From assembly GCF_963675165.1 (NCBI RefSeq), contig NC_087385.1, positions 330,501-394,500 on the forward strand: DNA of 64,000 nt, written 5' to 3'. Numbering within the stretch: position 1 is the stretch's first letter; every line of letters starts with the position of its first letter. The notes below the pieces were generated by a model. It did no database searches and was not told where the DNA came from. It worked only from the letters and a program-made list of their open reading frames with translations. Positions 24,548 through 38,500 of this stretch are shown one piece after another. Position numbers and translations under genes: made by a program. Source of the stretch: Halichondria panicea (lineage: Eukaryota; Porifera; Demospongiae; Suberitida; Halichondriidae).

Positions 24548-24815
24548 CACAGACTGTGGGGGGTCTGGTATCAAGGTGACCCACCGCCCACTCGGCCCTG
24601 GCATGATGCAGCAGATACAGAGCGTGTGCACAGACTGTGGGGGGTCTGGTAACAAGGTGACCCATGCACCACCCACTCGGCCCCGGCATGATGCAGCAGA
24701 TACAGAGCGTGTGGACAGACTGTGGGGGGTCTGGTATCAAGGTGACCCACTGCCCACTCGGCCCCGGCATGATGCAGCAGATACAGAGCGTGTGCACACA
24801 CTGTGGGGGGTCCGG
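24548..24815 (+). repeat. Expanded 81-bp zinc-finger repeat, unit 3
   Basis: CTGTGGGGGGTCTGGTATCA recurs at roughly 81-90 bp steps (24,552; 24,633; 24,720; 24,801) with CAGCAGATACAGAGCGTGTG between. One unit is longer, which shifts the frame. Copy number here is the highest of the three units. Confidence 0.85.
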
Positions 24816-25128
24816 TGATTACATAAGATACAAGGACAAGTCCAAGAAATGCAAAGGAAAGCGTCTCGTGGAAATCAACCACAAACAAGAGGTATGAGAA
24901 TAATTAGAGCACTGCTGTTAGTGAGTCTATGCCAGCCACAATCACTTAGAGACACTTTCCACTGGAATAATTAATATGGGCTATAATTCATGGTCGGTCA
25001 TTTGTTGAAATTTGGTCCCTTAAGTGCCAAATCTGAACTTTTTAAACGGCCATAATTATTTTTAGTTCTGGTTACCTACTTTCAGTGACTTTGCGGTATC
25101 CTGAAAACTTAAAAGATGCTCTTTCAGT

Positions 25129-26170
25129 TGGTACGTTCAACCATTGATAGTAGAGGGAGAGTAATTGGAAACTCCTGTGATTACAGTAAACAACCGCATT
25201 GCTCTTGCTCTGTAAATTATCGTACAACACTACACTCACAATAAATAACAAGTGGCAGTCAAAGCAGTTAGAGCAGCTATTAGCAGCTATTCTGGAGGAT
25301 GAGGAGTTCCTATAGTCTTCCTATTGGACACTCCAAGGTTGAAGAAACTGAGGAGAAGATGAAGACGATATAGATACTATAGTTTAGCTGTGTTTATGTG
25401 CAATGTGTTTATACAATGTTTTAATCATCAATATTCAGTTCACACTTCACATACATGTAAATCATCGTCATAATGATATGACCAACAGATATATAAACTG
25501 AAAATAAATCTATCTAGAGTCTTGGGTGAGATCAAGAAGGGGTTTTCTGTCTTCGTTCTTACTTAATCTTCGAGGTCGAAACTTCGCGGCATCTACACAT
25601 GTACAAAAAGGAAGTTGAGATGGTGGAAAGTAGTTGAAGCCATGCACATATGAACCCTAGGTAATGAGTACCACTAACAATTAAATGCACATATTCATCC
25701 AACACCATGAAATAATTACACAAAATATGCGCATAAATCATAAAAAAAAAGATACATTAGGTACATTTTCTCCATCAATAACCAATAACACAACCTAATA
25801 CATTGTTCAAGCCATTCAGATGAATGAGTAGGCCTAGAATTAGCTTAACTTGGTCTGAGGAAAGATTCATAAGCCTGGAAAATTACACAAAGTGATTTTT
25901 TTAACAATAAAAGTAAAAAAATTTTTGTCTATTAATTTATTCCTTACTTTTACTGCATCTTCATCACCAGTATCACTTCCTACTTGCTATGACTTAGATA
26001 TGGCTACTGTGTCGACTAAGCAGAGTTTCACTAAGAAGTGTACTGTTCACTTTCTTTGTTTATCAACAATATTGGCAGTACACATGCATGGTTCAGCGGA
26101 AGTGACGTTTTTACTAGCAATCATGTAAGCGTTTCCAATCCCTCTCCCTCTACTATCAATGGTTCAACCA
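25129..26170. mobile_element. MITE-like element E1, complete copy, unit 3
   Basis: The ends GTACGTTCAACCATTGATAG and CTATCAATGGTTCAACC, with inner GAGGGAGAGTAATTGGAAAC mirrored by GTTTCCAATCCCTCTCCCTC, give terminal repeats of about 45 bp. The interior is non-coding. It serves as reference for the truncated copy in unit 1. Confidence 0.85.
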
Positions 26171-26912
26171 TAGATTGAACAGTAGGAGGGATTGGAAACG
26201 ACCATGCAGGCCCCTCTGTGTAAACCGGTGAAACACTCTATGTTATGATTTTGCGCTCGCTTATAGTTTTTACCGTACTCTAGTTGTATATTTCAACTGT
26301 TTCTAGCTCTCCTATCCACTAGCGATCACTCAGGGGCTGGGAGGTACTCTAGAGATGTAAGTTTACACCACTGACTAAGTAAATTGTCTTTTACTTCGTT
26401 TTTGAGTTTAGCCCATGTCAACTTTTCTCTTTCCCTGCTGTGAAGCCGAAACAGAACTAGGACATTGCTTGACTTGGTTATTATGTGTCTCAGTGCTATA
26501 TAGAATGGCTTCATGCTATGGATAAGCTGTACTGTTCATAAACGTTTGCAGTATAGTCTTTCAAACTGCTTTAGTATACTTTTAGAGACACCACGGGCCT
26601 TGACCTCCCACGACTTCATAGTAAGAGCTATTCCTTCTTGTATAGCATTTATTAGTTTAGTGATAGTGGCTGAGTTGCTTAGTCGACATTTAGAGCTAGA
26701 TTCTCTTTACTTTTTAGAATAATCGTGATCATTAAAAGTGATCAATTTCACTGTTTCTATGTACAGCACATTGTATGGCAGCAAGACAGGTAATGAGCAT
26801 GCTGACTATAAATATAATCCTTTGTAGTTTTAGCCACGCCCTATAACGCGGAGTGTTTCACGCAAACATTTTCGTTTCCAATCCCTCCTACTGTTCTATC
26901 TATGGTTCAACC
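26161..26912. mobile_element. MITE-like element E2, unit 3
   Basis: Same structure as 7,315-8,060, abutting E1 and sharing its end. The terminal repeats include GGAGGGATTGGAAAC and GTTTCCAATCCCTCC. Confidence 0.85.
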
Positions 26913-27989
26913 CATTTTCGACCAATACCATGATTAAACCAAAGATGGTACTAGTCATGTGATGTTAGCCTATAATTATAATATGTTTCCTACGTGTTAC
27001 ATTATTATTTAACCTCTGAACTCGTGTGAACTAAACACTTTATGTCTTGTCTCTTCAGAACACTGCTGGTGACGACCATAGTGACAAGGTAAGTACAACT
27101 ACTCACAAATGTGTGGTAATCTACTCTCTAGACTGCAAGCACTGTAGAATGGCAGCTCTATCCGCACATTGTAAGACCTGTGTACCCTGTAATGTTATCA
27201 TCACCTAATCTCAGCATTAATAAATCGTTTTGCCATCATAATTATTAAATTAAACGTGAGGGGGGTTGTAGTTGAACATCTTTTAACAGTCATAACTTTC
27301 CTACCGTTGATCCAATGTCAAAATTTTATGATTTTCTGAAAGCTTAGAAAGAGGCCTTTTAAATGATCAATCCAGCATTTGGATTAGGCCATAATGTCAT
27401 TTTTCGGCCTTGGACTACGGGCTATTATCCATGGTGTGGTCAAATTGGCAAATACTTTTATCTTCACATCTTGCAGCAGCTGGATCACACCGACTACAGG
27501 AGAGTCGACTGTGACCTGTTCGTAGAAGAGCATCAGTTTAAGGGAGGCCTTGTGTGGCTTCACTTGCACTCTGTACCCCCTGGACGGGAGGAACGTGGGT
27601 GTGTCCAGGTCACCAGGAGCAGTGCTGTCACCAGGTGAGTAGGTGGCTGGTAGGAGAAGGATTGTGTATAGGGCTGCCTTTGAGAGGAGTGTACATACAA
27701 GCTATTATAGTGTGTCCCAGCCTTACAAGCTGAGGGGACATGTGTTAGGGTTAGGTACCTTAGGACTTTTCATCTGGCGGCTTTAACAAGACTTGGGCTA
27801 TTTATAATCAAGGCGACACCCTTGTTATTATCCATGAGAACCAAAGCAACTGAATTGAAAGTGATAGCTAAGAATACCAGTGTGAAGGAGGGAGGTTCAT
27901 TGAGGTGTACTGGCATGGCTGTCTTATATATAGTGACATCCTTCTTGTTCTTCAATACACTGTAGAGGTGGTGTGGCCAAATTGGCAAA

Positions 27990-28188
27990 TACCGTATAGC
28001 GGATATTTCGAGGGTATAAATGTTCGTGGTTTTTGCTGATCAAGCATCTACCGCGAACATTTATTCCCACGAATTTAATATCGCACGCATACACGCTGCA
28101 GAAAGACTGCTATTCTGAATTCCCGAAAACCTTTCTAACGGTCAATCCGCAAAAGTGTATACCCTCGAAATATACCCGCTATACGGTA
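27990..28188. mobile_element. MITE of the TACCGTATAGCGG family, unit 3
   Basis: The ends TACCGTATAGCGGATATTTC and ATACCCGCTATACGGTA make it the clearest representative of the family in the array. It is non-coding. Confidence 0.87.
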
Positions 28189-28510
28189 GTTTTATCACTC
28201 AAATATTAAATTTGATGATGTCATTTTAGAGAAGAAGCTCTTTCAGATGCTTAATTCCCGAATTTGGAACGGGTCATAATTAGGGTTAGGTATAGGACTT
28301 TTGATCTTGTTATTTCTATTTTCACTTCATGTGTATGTATTTATAGTCTTGTGGTCATGTGCAATACTAACAGTGGTTGTGTTGTGTGGGCAGTATTGTA
28401 CGTAGGTACATGTACAGTTGCTAAAAAGCTACGAAAACTCTGCCAATCTAATTACAACATACTGAAAGTAGTATCAATTGAGTTTACAATGTGTGTGCAT
28501 GTACAGTACT

Positions 28511-29118
<608 letters not shown>

Positions 29119-29430
29119 CCAGGGTCTGGAGGGTGAGGGGATGCCAGTGTTCAGGAGGCCTCATGTCAAGGGCAACCTCTATGTTCAGTTCACCATCCAA
29201 TTCCCTGACTCTGGTTTCCTGGAGGAGAGTCAACTAAAGGTATGCAGTGGCTATAATCATGTGATATGTGTGTGCAGTGTAGGCAGCCTCTCAATACACA
29301 GGCCTCCACTGTATAAATGCAATATCTTTATGCTGTACCACCTTGTCTTCTATAATTAAGGTGTCTTTGTGAAGTAGTTGGTATACTGATCCAATACACA
29401 GGCCCCCACTGTATAGCAATGTACTCTACC

Positions 29431-29527
29431 CCCCCCCCACACACACACACATACCACCCACACACACTCACCCACACACACACACACTCACACACACACA
29501 CACACACACACACCCACACACACACAG
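29431..29527 (+). repeat. C-run and (CA)n array, unit 3
   Basis: About 95 bp, the short allele of the arrays at 10,624 and 20,021. It leads into the acceptor of the last DNAJA exon. Confidence 0.9.
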
Positions 29528-30133
29528 GAGTTGGAGTGTCTCTTGCCCACAGGACCTGACCCACCAGCACTGGACCCAGAGGCAGAGGAAGTGGATATGA
29601 TAGAGAGTGAGGGGACGAGGGTAGTGGGCGGGGCACAAAGGGGTGGAGCTATATACGATGAAGATGAGGAGGATAAAGGAGTGGGCGGGGCACAGAGGGT
29701 GGGCTGCTCTCAACAATGACACTCTTAGGAACTCTATATTCACCGCTTTGATTGTATTTATGGACTGGTTTTGTGGTTACTGCTATTGTTCTAATTATGT
29801 GAATAACGTTTGCCCATACCACTCATCATAATTATTGTGAACGGTAATATTGATTAGCATGAGACTGAGATAAAGTCAATAGTAATCATCATAATAGGAG
29901 AGTGCAAACACACACTACAAAAGCCAAAGCTAAAAATAAAATTCTAGTAATTCAAAATCAATATTAATTCAAGAAGCTAGCTACTAGATAATTATAAGTG
30001 TTGACATTGTTCAAACAATTAGTGTGTCGTATAACACACAGTCCCACAATGGGTATTAATTATCAACTACAACCTAAACTAAAAAGGAAGCTATACTATA
30101 GATAAGTGTTCACCATATATACATTGTTCATAG

Positions 30134-33100
30134 TTAAAAGGGTGCTATTTTGTTGAGTTCCACCATCACCTGTGCCATGCTGGGTCGATGGCTGGGCTCT
30201 CTCTTAGTGCAGTGGAGTATCAGCTCGTACACTGCAGGACGCTGCCTCTGTACTTGGAGAATCATGTCTCGATAATGTTCAGCACTTGGGAATCGACTAG
30301 CGGTCACCTCACAGAGGACAATACCATAGCTGTACACATCGATCTTGACAGACTGTCTTGGAGGTGGATTAAACGGATCTGCGGCTTGAGGGATGACTTC
30401 AGGAGGGGAGTAGATTATGGCCCCCTCTCCCATTGTATGAGCATGCTGCAGGAAGTTGGCTGACCCGAGGTCAGAGACCTTCCCCTTCCACTGGTGGTTG
30501 GGCATTCGCTGGAGGAGGACGTTTGGAGCACTCACATCACGGTGGATGATGGGATCGTAGCGCTGGTGCAGGTAGTTCAGAGCTAGGGCAATGTCCATGA
30601 AGATCGAGAGGCGGTTTCCTGGGTCCAGTTGATTCCTCTCGTACGCTTGTCAGAGATTCATGTCCAGAAGCTCGGTGATGATGAGAGGAGGGGATCGATT
30701 GGCTTGGTTTTGCTCATCAAAAATAGCACCAATGAATTGCACAAGGTTTGGGTGTCGCACTTCAGCCAATAGTCTCATTTCTCTCTCCATTTTCTCAATG
30801 TAGATTGGGAGAGCAATTTCTTCGTGTAGTCGCTTGACGGCCACGCTCACTGTTCCCTCCAGCACCTCCCCCCACCCTCCTTTGCCAATCCTCCTGCCAA
30901 TGATCACTCTGTTGGCCGGAATCCTCCACACCTCTGTGTTGTGTGCTGCCAACTCTTTCGTCTTGCCTTCTAACTCCCTCTCTAGAGCTGTGATTCGAGC
31001 AGACAGGTCAGCTTCTCTTCTGTTGGCCTCAGCCAATTCTCGATCTTTCACTTGTAAAAGTAATTGTGTAGCTTGCTCTCTTTGCTCTGCCAACTGTGCT
31101 CTTTCCTCCGCATCTCCATGGCGACGGTTGGCCTCGGTCAATTCTCTAGCTTGTGTAGCTAATTCTCGATCTTTCTCTTGCAACTGTAGTTGGTGGTGAC
31201 GTTGAGTGTCGTGCTCTCTCTGCTCTGCTCGTAACTGTTGTTCCAGAGCCCTCACCCGGTCTTGAGAGGAGTGGTCGCTGGTCTCACTGACTGATGAGGC
31301 ACGAGCAGTTGCTTGTCTGATCTTCTTCTCACTCAGTCGCTGGGCGGAGCCTCTAGTGTCGTTGTGGGCCACATCCACGAGAGCCCACTTCCCAGCCGAG
31401 GGTCCAGCAACAGAAGCTGAGGGTCCAGTCAACTCTGTAGGGGGGATTAAAGAACAAATGTAACAGTATATGCATTCAGAGTCATTTACACATGTATTGT
31501 GTGTACTTGTCTAACAGACAATAGTTGCCATGGCTACATGTACTAGTAGCTGCTCACCAAATCTCAGTATGGTGGTCTCAGCAATGGGATCTCGCCCCCA
31601 CTTCTGCTGGCCTCCAAACACGAGGACCTCAGTGAGTCCTGGTCCCAGACTGGTGGCAGTGATGGAGTGGTTGTAACATGGTGTCATTGACTCAGGAGGT
31701 GTCACCTGGAGGCATAAAAAATAATGCTCTGATAAATAAATGTTGAGTGTACAGTAGTACTGTGTATTCTGAACAGATCATCAGATAATCCATGTACTGT
31801 ATGAAATAAATATAACATTACAACACGAGGAATCTCAAGGCTATGTGTTTTATATTACAGTGACCCTTTACCAAATTATGCCTCGAGGCTATGTGACCGT
31901 GTACGGAAGGGACTGTATGACTTTCATTACATGCTTGTAACCTTGACAACGTGATATAATACAGTAAAGGTGTGTGTACATAGCACAAGTATTTAACATC
32001 CTCCTAGACTTCAAAGTTATTTACTCTTGTAAATGAACGTCTCGTATCTCTTTATTACGTCCATTTATTACACGTACACTAACAGTTCATAATAAGACAA
32101 GACTCACCTCTGTCCACTGGACAGTGTCTACATCCAGTATCCACATGTCCCCCAGTGTCTTCCTGCCATTATCCACTCCTCCGTACACCAGTAGTTGAGG
32201 GTGGTCCTGGCCATAGTTGAGACAACAGGCAGCATGGGATGACCTCTCCACTGGCCATGGTTTTCCCTGTACTGGCTTCACCTTAGTGACCTCCTACACA
32301 CAGTGAACACACAGTATTGTGCATTTCAATGTGGCAGTACTAATTCCAACTCACCATGGTGCTGAAATTGAACTGGTAGACATCATTGACCCTACTACTG
32401 CCAGGTTGGTAGCCTCCAAAGAGGACTGCCCTGTGCTGGTCTACCATGGTGAAGGTGAAGGTACTACAGGGAGAAGGTCTCTCTCCTCTGAGCTCAGGGG
32501 ACGACCAGACACCTGGAAGTTGGGGTGGAGCAATTTAGAGAATGGTACAATGTTACATCATCCTTATAACATTGATTGATATGAAAGTGAACATGGTTTC
32601 CTATGTGAGTGAGGGTGGGACTCCGCCCACCAGTAGCTAGATACCCTATAAGTGTATGCTATGAAAACATACAGCGAATGTGCACGTTGACAAAAGTTAC
32701 CATTTTGTGTGTCAAAGAAATGGAACTCGTTTGTCCATCCCCTTCCATCAGACAGTCCAGTCTTGGTGAATGTTGATCCTGGTTGTGTGGTGCCCTTAAT
32801 ACCTCCTCCTCCAAAGCAGCACAGAGTTCTCTCATTCACACGGACAAGTCCACAACCACCCTTTTTCATAGGCTTACTACCAGAAGTTTGAACTTTAGTC
32901 CACTGGAGAGTGTCCAGATCAAGCTTGCTCATGTCATTGAAGAAAGAAGACCCACCCCAACCACCAAAGGTGTACAGGCAACGACCTACACAAACAGAGC
33001 AACCATCATACTCTCCAGGGGGTAGAGGTCCAGTGGTGGGCAAGAGGCTCCACAGCTCAGTGTTTGGATCATACACAGCAATGATGTTAGACCCTCGTCC

Positions 33101-33214
33101 TGGACCAGCCCCCCTCCACAGGTAATGGTGTCCGTCAACTGCAGAGAATTGACCCCAACGAGGTGATGGTTCAACTGGTAGTCGACCAAGAAAGGAGCGA
33201 ACAGCTTTCAACAT
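30134..33214 (-). pseudogene. K4: Kelch-TKL kinase with premature stop
   Basis: Exons: 33,214-32,701 (starting MLKAVRSFLGRLPVEP), 32,512-32,355, 32,293-32,108, 31,705-31,558, and 31,434-30,134. The Kelch part and coiled coil are open. In the kinase exon, the arginine codon of DMNLRQAYE is TGA at 30,650-30,652, so the product ends before HRDVSAPNV and lacks the catalytic loop, DLG and C-lobe. Downstream the frame stays open to the normal end, so this is a single recent nonsense change. The N-lobe is K5-like (GRRIGKGGWGEV, KRLHEEIA) while the C-lobe is K1-like. If expressed, it would be a Kelch-coiled-coil protein with half a kinase. Its transcript may be subject to nonsense-mediated decay. Confidence 0.85.
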
Positions 33215-33217
33215 TGT

Positions 33218-33412
33218 CTGCAGGAGTAAGGACAGTGAGCAATATACACACACACATTGGCTATCTAGACACTGATATACAGATCACATGTATCATACAC
33301 ACTTCTCTTATGTACACACTTCTCTAGCTAGTATCTCTGAACTCACCTCATGGAAGACACTTCCTGTAATGTCAGCAGCCCCACCCACTTTCACAAACAA
33401 AATTTATTGATA
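33218..33412 (-). promoter_or_regulatory. K4 5' region and ZFAND1 3' end, copy A
   Basis: A probable non-coding K4 first exon ends TTCCATGAG/GTGAGT near 33,347. The ATG in it is not in frame with the MLKAV start. ZFAND1 polyadenylation signal AATAAA (minus strand) lies at about 33,402-33,407, just after its stop. The two genes run in the same direction with only about 60 bp between them. Copy B is arranged the same way around 45,110. Confidence 0.5.
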
Positions 33413-35010
33413 TCATTTGCATTCATATTCTAGTGTAAGTGTAGTTCCCATGGTGATGACAGTGTGTATAAGGTCCTGTAGCTTATCAGACATGCCCAGT
33501 ACTGCACCCTCACAATACAGACACAGCTTCTGTAGAGGAGCCACTCAAACAGTTAGTGTATTAGTGGTCTCACTTACTTGAGCATGTGCTTTGTGACTGT
33601 CGTTCTTTAGTTTGAATCTCTGAGCAATATAATCAACCGTCCGTCCAACACACCACTCCTATTCATTGTGTGTATTAGGTTCATGTACTTTGTTATGACA
33701 TGTAATATAATAATCGTATAATACAGTGGAACTTAACAACCATCCTGCAGAAAGACCAACAGCAGATATAAATAAAAGGTCAAGTACCCAGTACAAAACA
33801 ACCCCTCAACAAAGGACACCTCTGTATAATGGCCAATATCTTATCCCCCAATGTTACAGGGTTCCACTGTATGGTATGGTATGCATTATACACTCCAGTG
33901 CATAAAGTGTTTCCCTGGGCGGTCACCTTGGAGACAAACATGGAGGTGTTAGGGAGTCCACTAGTCCTTGGCAGCTCCACTTCAAAATACACTCTTTCCA
34001 CCTACAAAAGGGAGCACAATTCTCCAGTGAATACTGAGCATAATGCAGTAGTGAATAAGCAGCCACTAAACAGGACGATGGTCCAAGCTCTAGCTAACCT
34101 CCCCAGCAACCACTCCACTGCATACCTGTGGTATGGAGTCCAGACCAACTGCTCTCATTTTTAACTTCATCAAAGCTACTTTTCCACTCGTGTGTTTGGA
34201 TGAACTGCCACCTTTCACCCCACCTGGCCAGTCAAAGAGTGCACACACATTGTTCAATAGTACACAGAATGTAGACATCCTATGAAGTGTGTACAAGTAG
34301 ACTCAACAGTTAAAGTAGCTGAGATTAAGAGTGGTAGGGAACTAGAATAAAGAATGGAGTACTAAATTGCTCATTATTACAGGCTCAGTGTTGAGTACAC
34401 CACACTGTTTGCATGCTCACTTGTTCCAGTTGCTTTGGCAGGTTGTCCCAGTGGCCTCCCCCTCACGGTCCTAGTAGAGTGTTGCTCGGCTACTATCAGT
34501 GCAGGGCAGCTGTGGTCCTCCTGGTGTCTGTGCTGGATGCAATACGACTGCTCACAAGACTCACACAGCACACTAGTCACATGACGCTTCTTGCACGAGG
34601 GGAGGGAACAGTGGAAGAGAAACTATGGACACACGTTCAGTGCATGCCGGGGAGGGAGATGTATAATTACATTATTATGAGTTAGTCATCTAATTGTGTA
34701 AATGATTACCTCTTGTTTCTCAGGCAATGTGGATATAATATTTGTGTCGATGTGCTCACAGTTGTGAGAGGAGGGGACTCGATGATATTTACTGTGGCAA
34801 AACCAACAAATATGTAAATCATAAAATGGTAGCTAGATCTCTACTTACCAAAATGTTTGATGACAGAGGTCGCACACAAATGGAAGGAAATCTGAAAATG
34901 AGTAGTTAATTTATACACAAAAAAACATTATTAATTTGCATACCTAATCTGTTGCATTGAGGGAAAAAACAGTGTTCCCCAACATCAACAGTCTCTTGGT
35001 GTGACGTCAT
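33413..35010 (-). CDS. ZFAND1: ZFAND1, AN1-type zinc finger protein 1 (copy A)
   Basis: Eight exons join in frame: 35,010-34,944, 34,891-34,849, 34,791-34,710, 34,622-34,421, 34,223-34,126, 34,001-33,927, 33,658-33,578, 33,529-33,413. There are two AN1 fingers: the first runs from HCFFPQCNRLDFLPFVCD through CKYHRVPSSHNC, the second is FHCSLPSCKK then VLCESCEQSYCIQHRH and DHSC. KVALMKLKM and VERVYFEVELP follow, then a ubiquitin-like C-terminal region (EWCVGRTVDYIAQRFKLK, GTTLTLEYECK). The same order is seen in animal ZFAND1, which binds p97 and the 26S proteasome and helps clear arsenite-induced stress granules. The start MTSHQETVDVGEHC is chosen because it sits just before the first finger. 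It lies head to head with the ZCCHC14-type gene. Confidence 0.93.
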
Positions 35011-35567
35011 CTGCAACAGGCAATCTTAGCTCCACCCACACAATTTGTGAGTCATGAAGAAACCTTTGATCTCTGCAAAGCGATAAACAGTTCATGAATT
35101 TTGTGCCTCAAGAGTCTTCTACCCAAATAGGGCTGTCTGGTCAAGCTAGCTCTGAGACTATCTGCCTGTTTAGGTAACAATAATAAACTATTAACAGTTA
35201 TAACAAGTGTACAACCAGCTAGCTACGTGTGTTCACCTACTGTGCAGAATTGTGTGTTGTGCATGAGAGCCTTGTATCTAGATACTATAGCCTCAACTAT
35301 ACAGTTACTATAGAGCTGCACACACAACATGAATCAAGAGTCTATTGCTATTAAGTACAGATAACTAGGTCTCCCAAAGATGATGAATTGTTGAGACTGT
35401 GTGTTGTGGTTAAATTCCAAGGCAAGTGTTAGTCCTAGATTGTACACAGCTAGTCTTGATAGCTCCACTGCACAATATAGCCGTACTGTTGTGTGTCCTA
35501 TATATAAACTGCATTGACGTATATACCGTTGTCTCTATTACAGGCCTAGTGGCTGACGTATACAGAT
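35011..35567. promoter_or_regulatory. Divergent promoter region ZFAND1 / ZCCHC14-type, copy A
   Basis: About 560 bp separate two divergent start codons. The region is nearly identical in copy B (46,765-47,375). I see no clear TATA box with supporting motifs. A CTATTACAG word at 35,536-35,544 could be an acceptor for a non-coding first exon of the plus-strand gene. Shared control is inference from spacing. Confidence 0.45.
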
Positions 35568-38500
35568 ATGAAGCTATCAGAGATATTGCAAGCGTTTCAT
35601 GGCCTCGAGGCGTGCGATCGTGTGGACCTCATCTGTCGAATGCTACGTCACTGTCTGGCATTTGAATCTCGATTCCTCGGTACCGTATTATTAGACGCCT
35701 CTAAAGAGCATTACAAATCGCAAGTGAATAAAATTGAGATACATGCCAACAGAGTGAGCTACTACAAGCCCTTCCAAGAGTCAGGCCTCTCTCACCAAGT
35801 ATGTCTCAAACTGTGCAGTTCTCTGTCTGTTGTGCATTCGGATAATCGACCTGTGGCTGAGGTCGTATTCCAATTACTCAACGATAAGAAAGTATTGACG
35901 TTTTTTGAGGATTGCAATGAGCTCAAAGTAAGAATGGACACTGTCAGTGTTTCAGTATAATCTCTAACTCCATTTGCATGAGGTGTTCATATTCATTATT
36001 AGCTAGTGTGGTGGGTATTGCTTCTATAGTGGTTGTTATGTATTACCTAGGATCACTCATGCCACCTACTCATTTGCTAAAAGCTCTTACTGTATAGCAA
36101 GTTGTGGCAGATGTTTCTGGCCAAGCCACAATATTTGCTGTTTTAGTGGGTTTCAGAATAGCCATGCAGAGTGGTGACCTGGATTAGGGTGTGTTGATGT
36201 GCCTGCAAGGATCTGCGGGTATTTCAATGTTGTACCAACAATCACATACTCACTAACTGTATGCCTGAGCACGTCATGACCAGCTAAAGCAATACACAGC
36301 TATACAAGTGTGTGTCCAGGTGCATGTACACTGCTCCTAATGGATGGCACATTGTCTGCACTCCAGTCATCAACTTGACTCAGTTGACTAGACTAATAGT
36401 TAACAGTGTTCTCAGTCCAATGCTTATAATACTATATCTATTCGCCCTGTGTCTAGGTGCTGAAGGATTTCCGACTCCTCTACGTGATGGCTGTGAATCA
36501 CCCTGCTCTCTCATTCAACCAGCGTCAGCTACTCATGTACACATACCTGCAACGAATGGACCTGCTGTTTATAGAGAAGTCAAAGTACTCCTTCTCTGGA
36601 AGCTTCTCAGGATCTGTGGAGGTAGGGAATAGTATGGTTGTGAGTATATGAGTCTATCTCTCTCTAGAGTGTTCCCATGTCCCTCTTGATTCCTCTATAA
36701 TGCCTCACTGTAGCCACTCGTTAGTGTGTCTGTGAGTATTGTAGAGAGCTTTATCACATGTGTACATGTATGTAGCATCAAGAGTGCATTAAGAACTTTT
36801 CCACTGGAGAATATATAGTGAGCGTTGATTGTCTCAGTTTTGATTTCTGTCATTCCCATAATATGTACACACGTCCTTAGATCCATTGTGCACCTGATTG
36901 TTTTCTATTGACTATACTTTATCACTTCAATGCCATCTAGACATTGTGAAAATTTTCTCTTAGAAAGCGTTTTTTAACGGATTATGAAATGAAAAGCAAG
37001 TGTCTGTTGTGATACGTATAGTGTCAGTTTGTGCCCAATTCCACTGTTTCAGTAGAAAGTTGATTTTATGTACTATTCTTTCAGATGACACTCAGCCAGT
37101 CAGCATACCTGTGTTGTCTTGCGTTACCCCACACCTCTCATTATTATAGTAGCATGAGGACCAACCTTGTTAAGTATATTGTGGCTAGGGGGGCAGGCAA
37201 ATGCATTGGACCCTGTAAATTATACTGATAACTATATGAAATGGCACTGTCTCTTTCTATCTGCAAGGAACAATTAACGCTTGAAGCATAAATCTAGTAA
37301 ACATTATTGCGTTTTTGATTGTGAGGCCTGGTCAGTAGTTGTGCTCACCTCCTCTGATTGTGTGTAGTCTGCTAGCAATGGATAATGGTGGGTGTGATTG
37401 AATTAGCTACATGAGAACAGTGTCAGTATATGTGTCTCTGTAGACTCACTTTCATTAATAATTGGTTTCAAAACTAGATATCCTGAATTCCTATAAGTAT
37501 ATATCCACTTTGTTGCCTTGATTACTAGTAATAGTATGCAAACAGTAATAGCATATAAACGTTTACTGTATACCATTCTTGAGATGGTCTTTCATTGCTA
37601 GGAGTTGCTTGTTAGGGTCTTAGTTACCTTGTCAAAGCTGCTCCACTCATACCCACATAGCATGGCTCTAACAAGCAGTGCATGCGTGGCTCTGTGTTCT
37701 GTGTCACTAATTATGTCTCTTTAGATGGTTGGCATTTGTCCAATGACCTAGCCTGATTGTGCGACCTTGTGGCTCTCCTCTTGTCTCTTGAGAGGCTGAC
37801 AAAACTTTATTGCCCAATCCATAGCGTCTACATTCCTCACATAGTTGGAGAATCATCCTGAGGTTGCACACAATATACATAATTACATTAATTGAATCAT
37901 CCCACACTAGCTCCTGGTTGGGCAAGCAAAAGCTCAACAACAACTAGAGCCTTAGTATACATACAGCATATGATTTATACATGTGACTACGTATTACTGG
38001 TAGTAGCTAGTGCATAGCACAGTGTTTACATCCGTTGCTGCATGGTCACTCTTTTAATCAAATCCCCTCAATTAGTTGCTTCCCCTGACTAGCTGTTTTG
38101 AGGCCTGTCAAGAGTCCCACAGAATCCTTACTCTACCACCAGCAGTGAATCCCCTTCTTGTATGGAAGTATCATAACTTAATAATAATCTAGCCTGTGTA
38201 GTACCAGTACCACGTCATTATTTATTGGTATGGGCGCGTGTTAGTTGGGGGGTGTCCTCCGTGTTAGTTGGGGGGTGTCCTCCATGTTAGTTTATACCAT
38301 TCTCAATGTTATTACAAGTCCCAGTCGAGTGTACTGATCCTCTCACCTTCACATTCAGATATATATAGGTGTGATATACAAGTAATGAGGAGGAGGGGGG
38401 TCAGTATTAATCATCATATCAAACACAAAGTGGTGGTTTTGTAAATGATTATTCGATCTCTCCCTAAAACTAGAAAGGTCCCACGGGATAATGATTTTAA

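Noticed and set aside
33829-34164. 111-residue plus-strand frame opposite ZFAND1 exons (also 45,599)
   Set aside because: Antisense to exons with clear ZFAND1 homology; conserved only through duplication.
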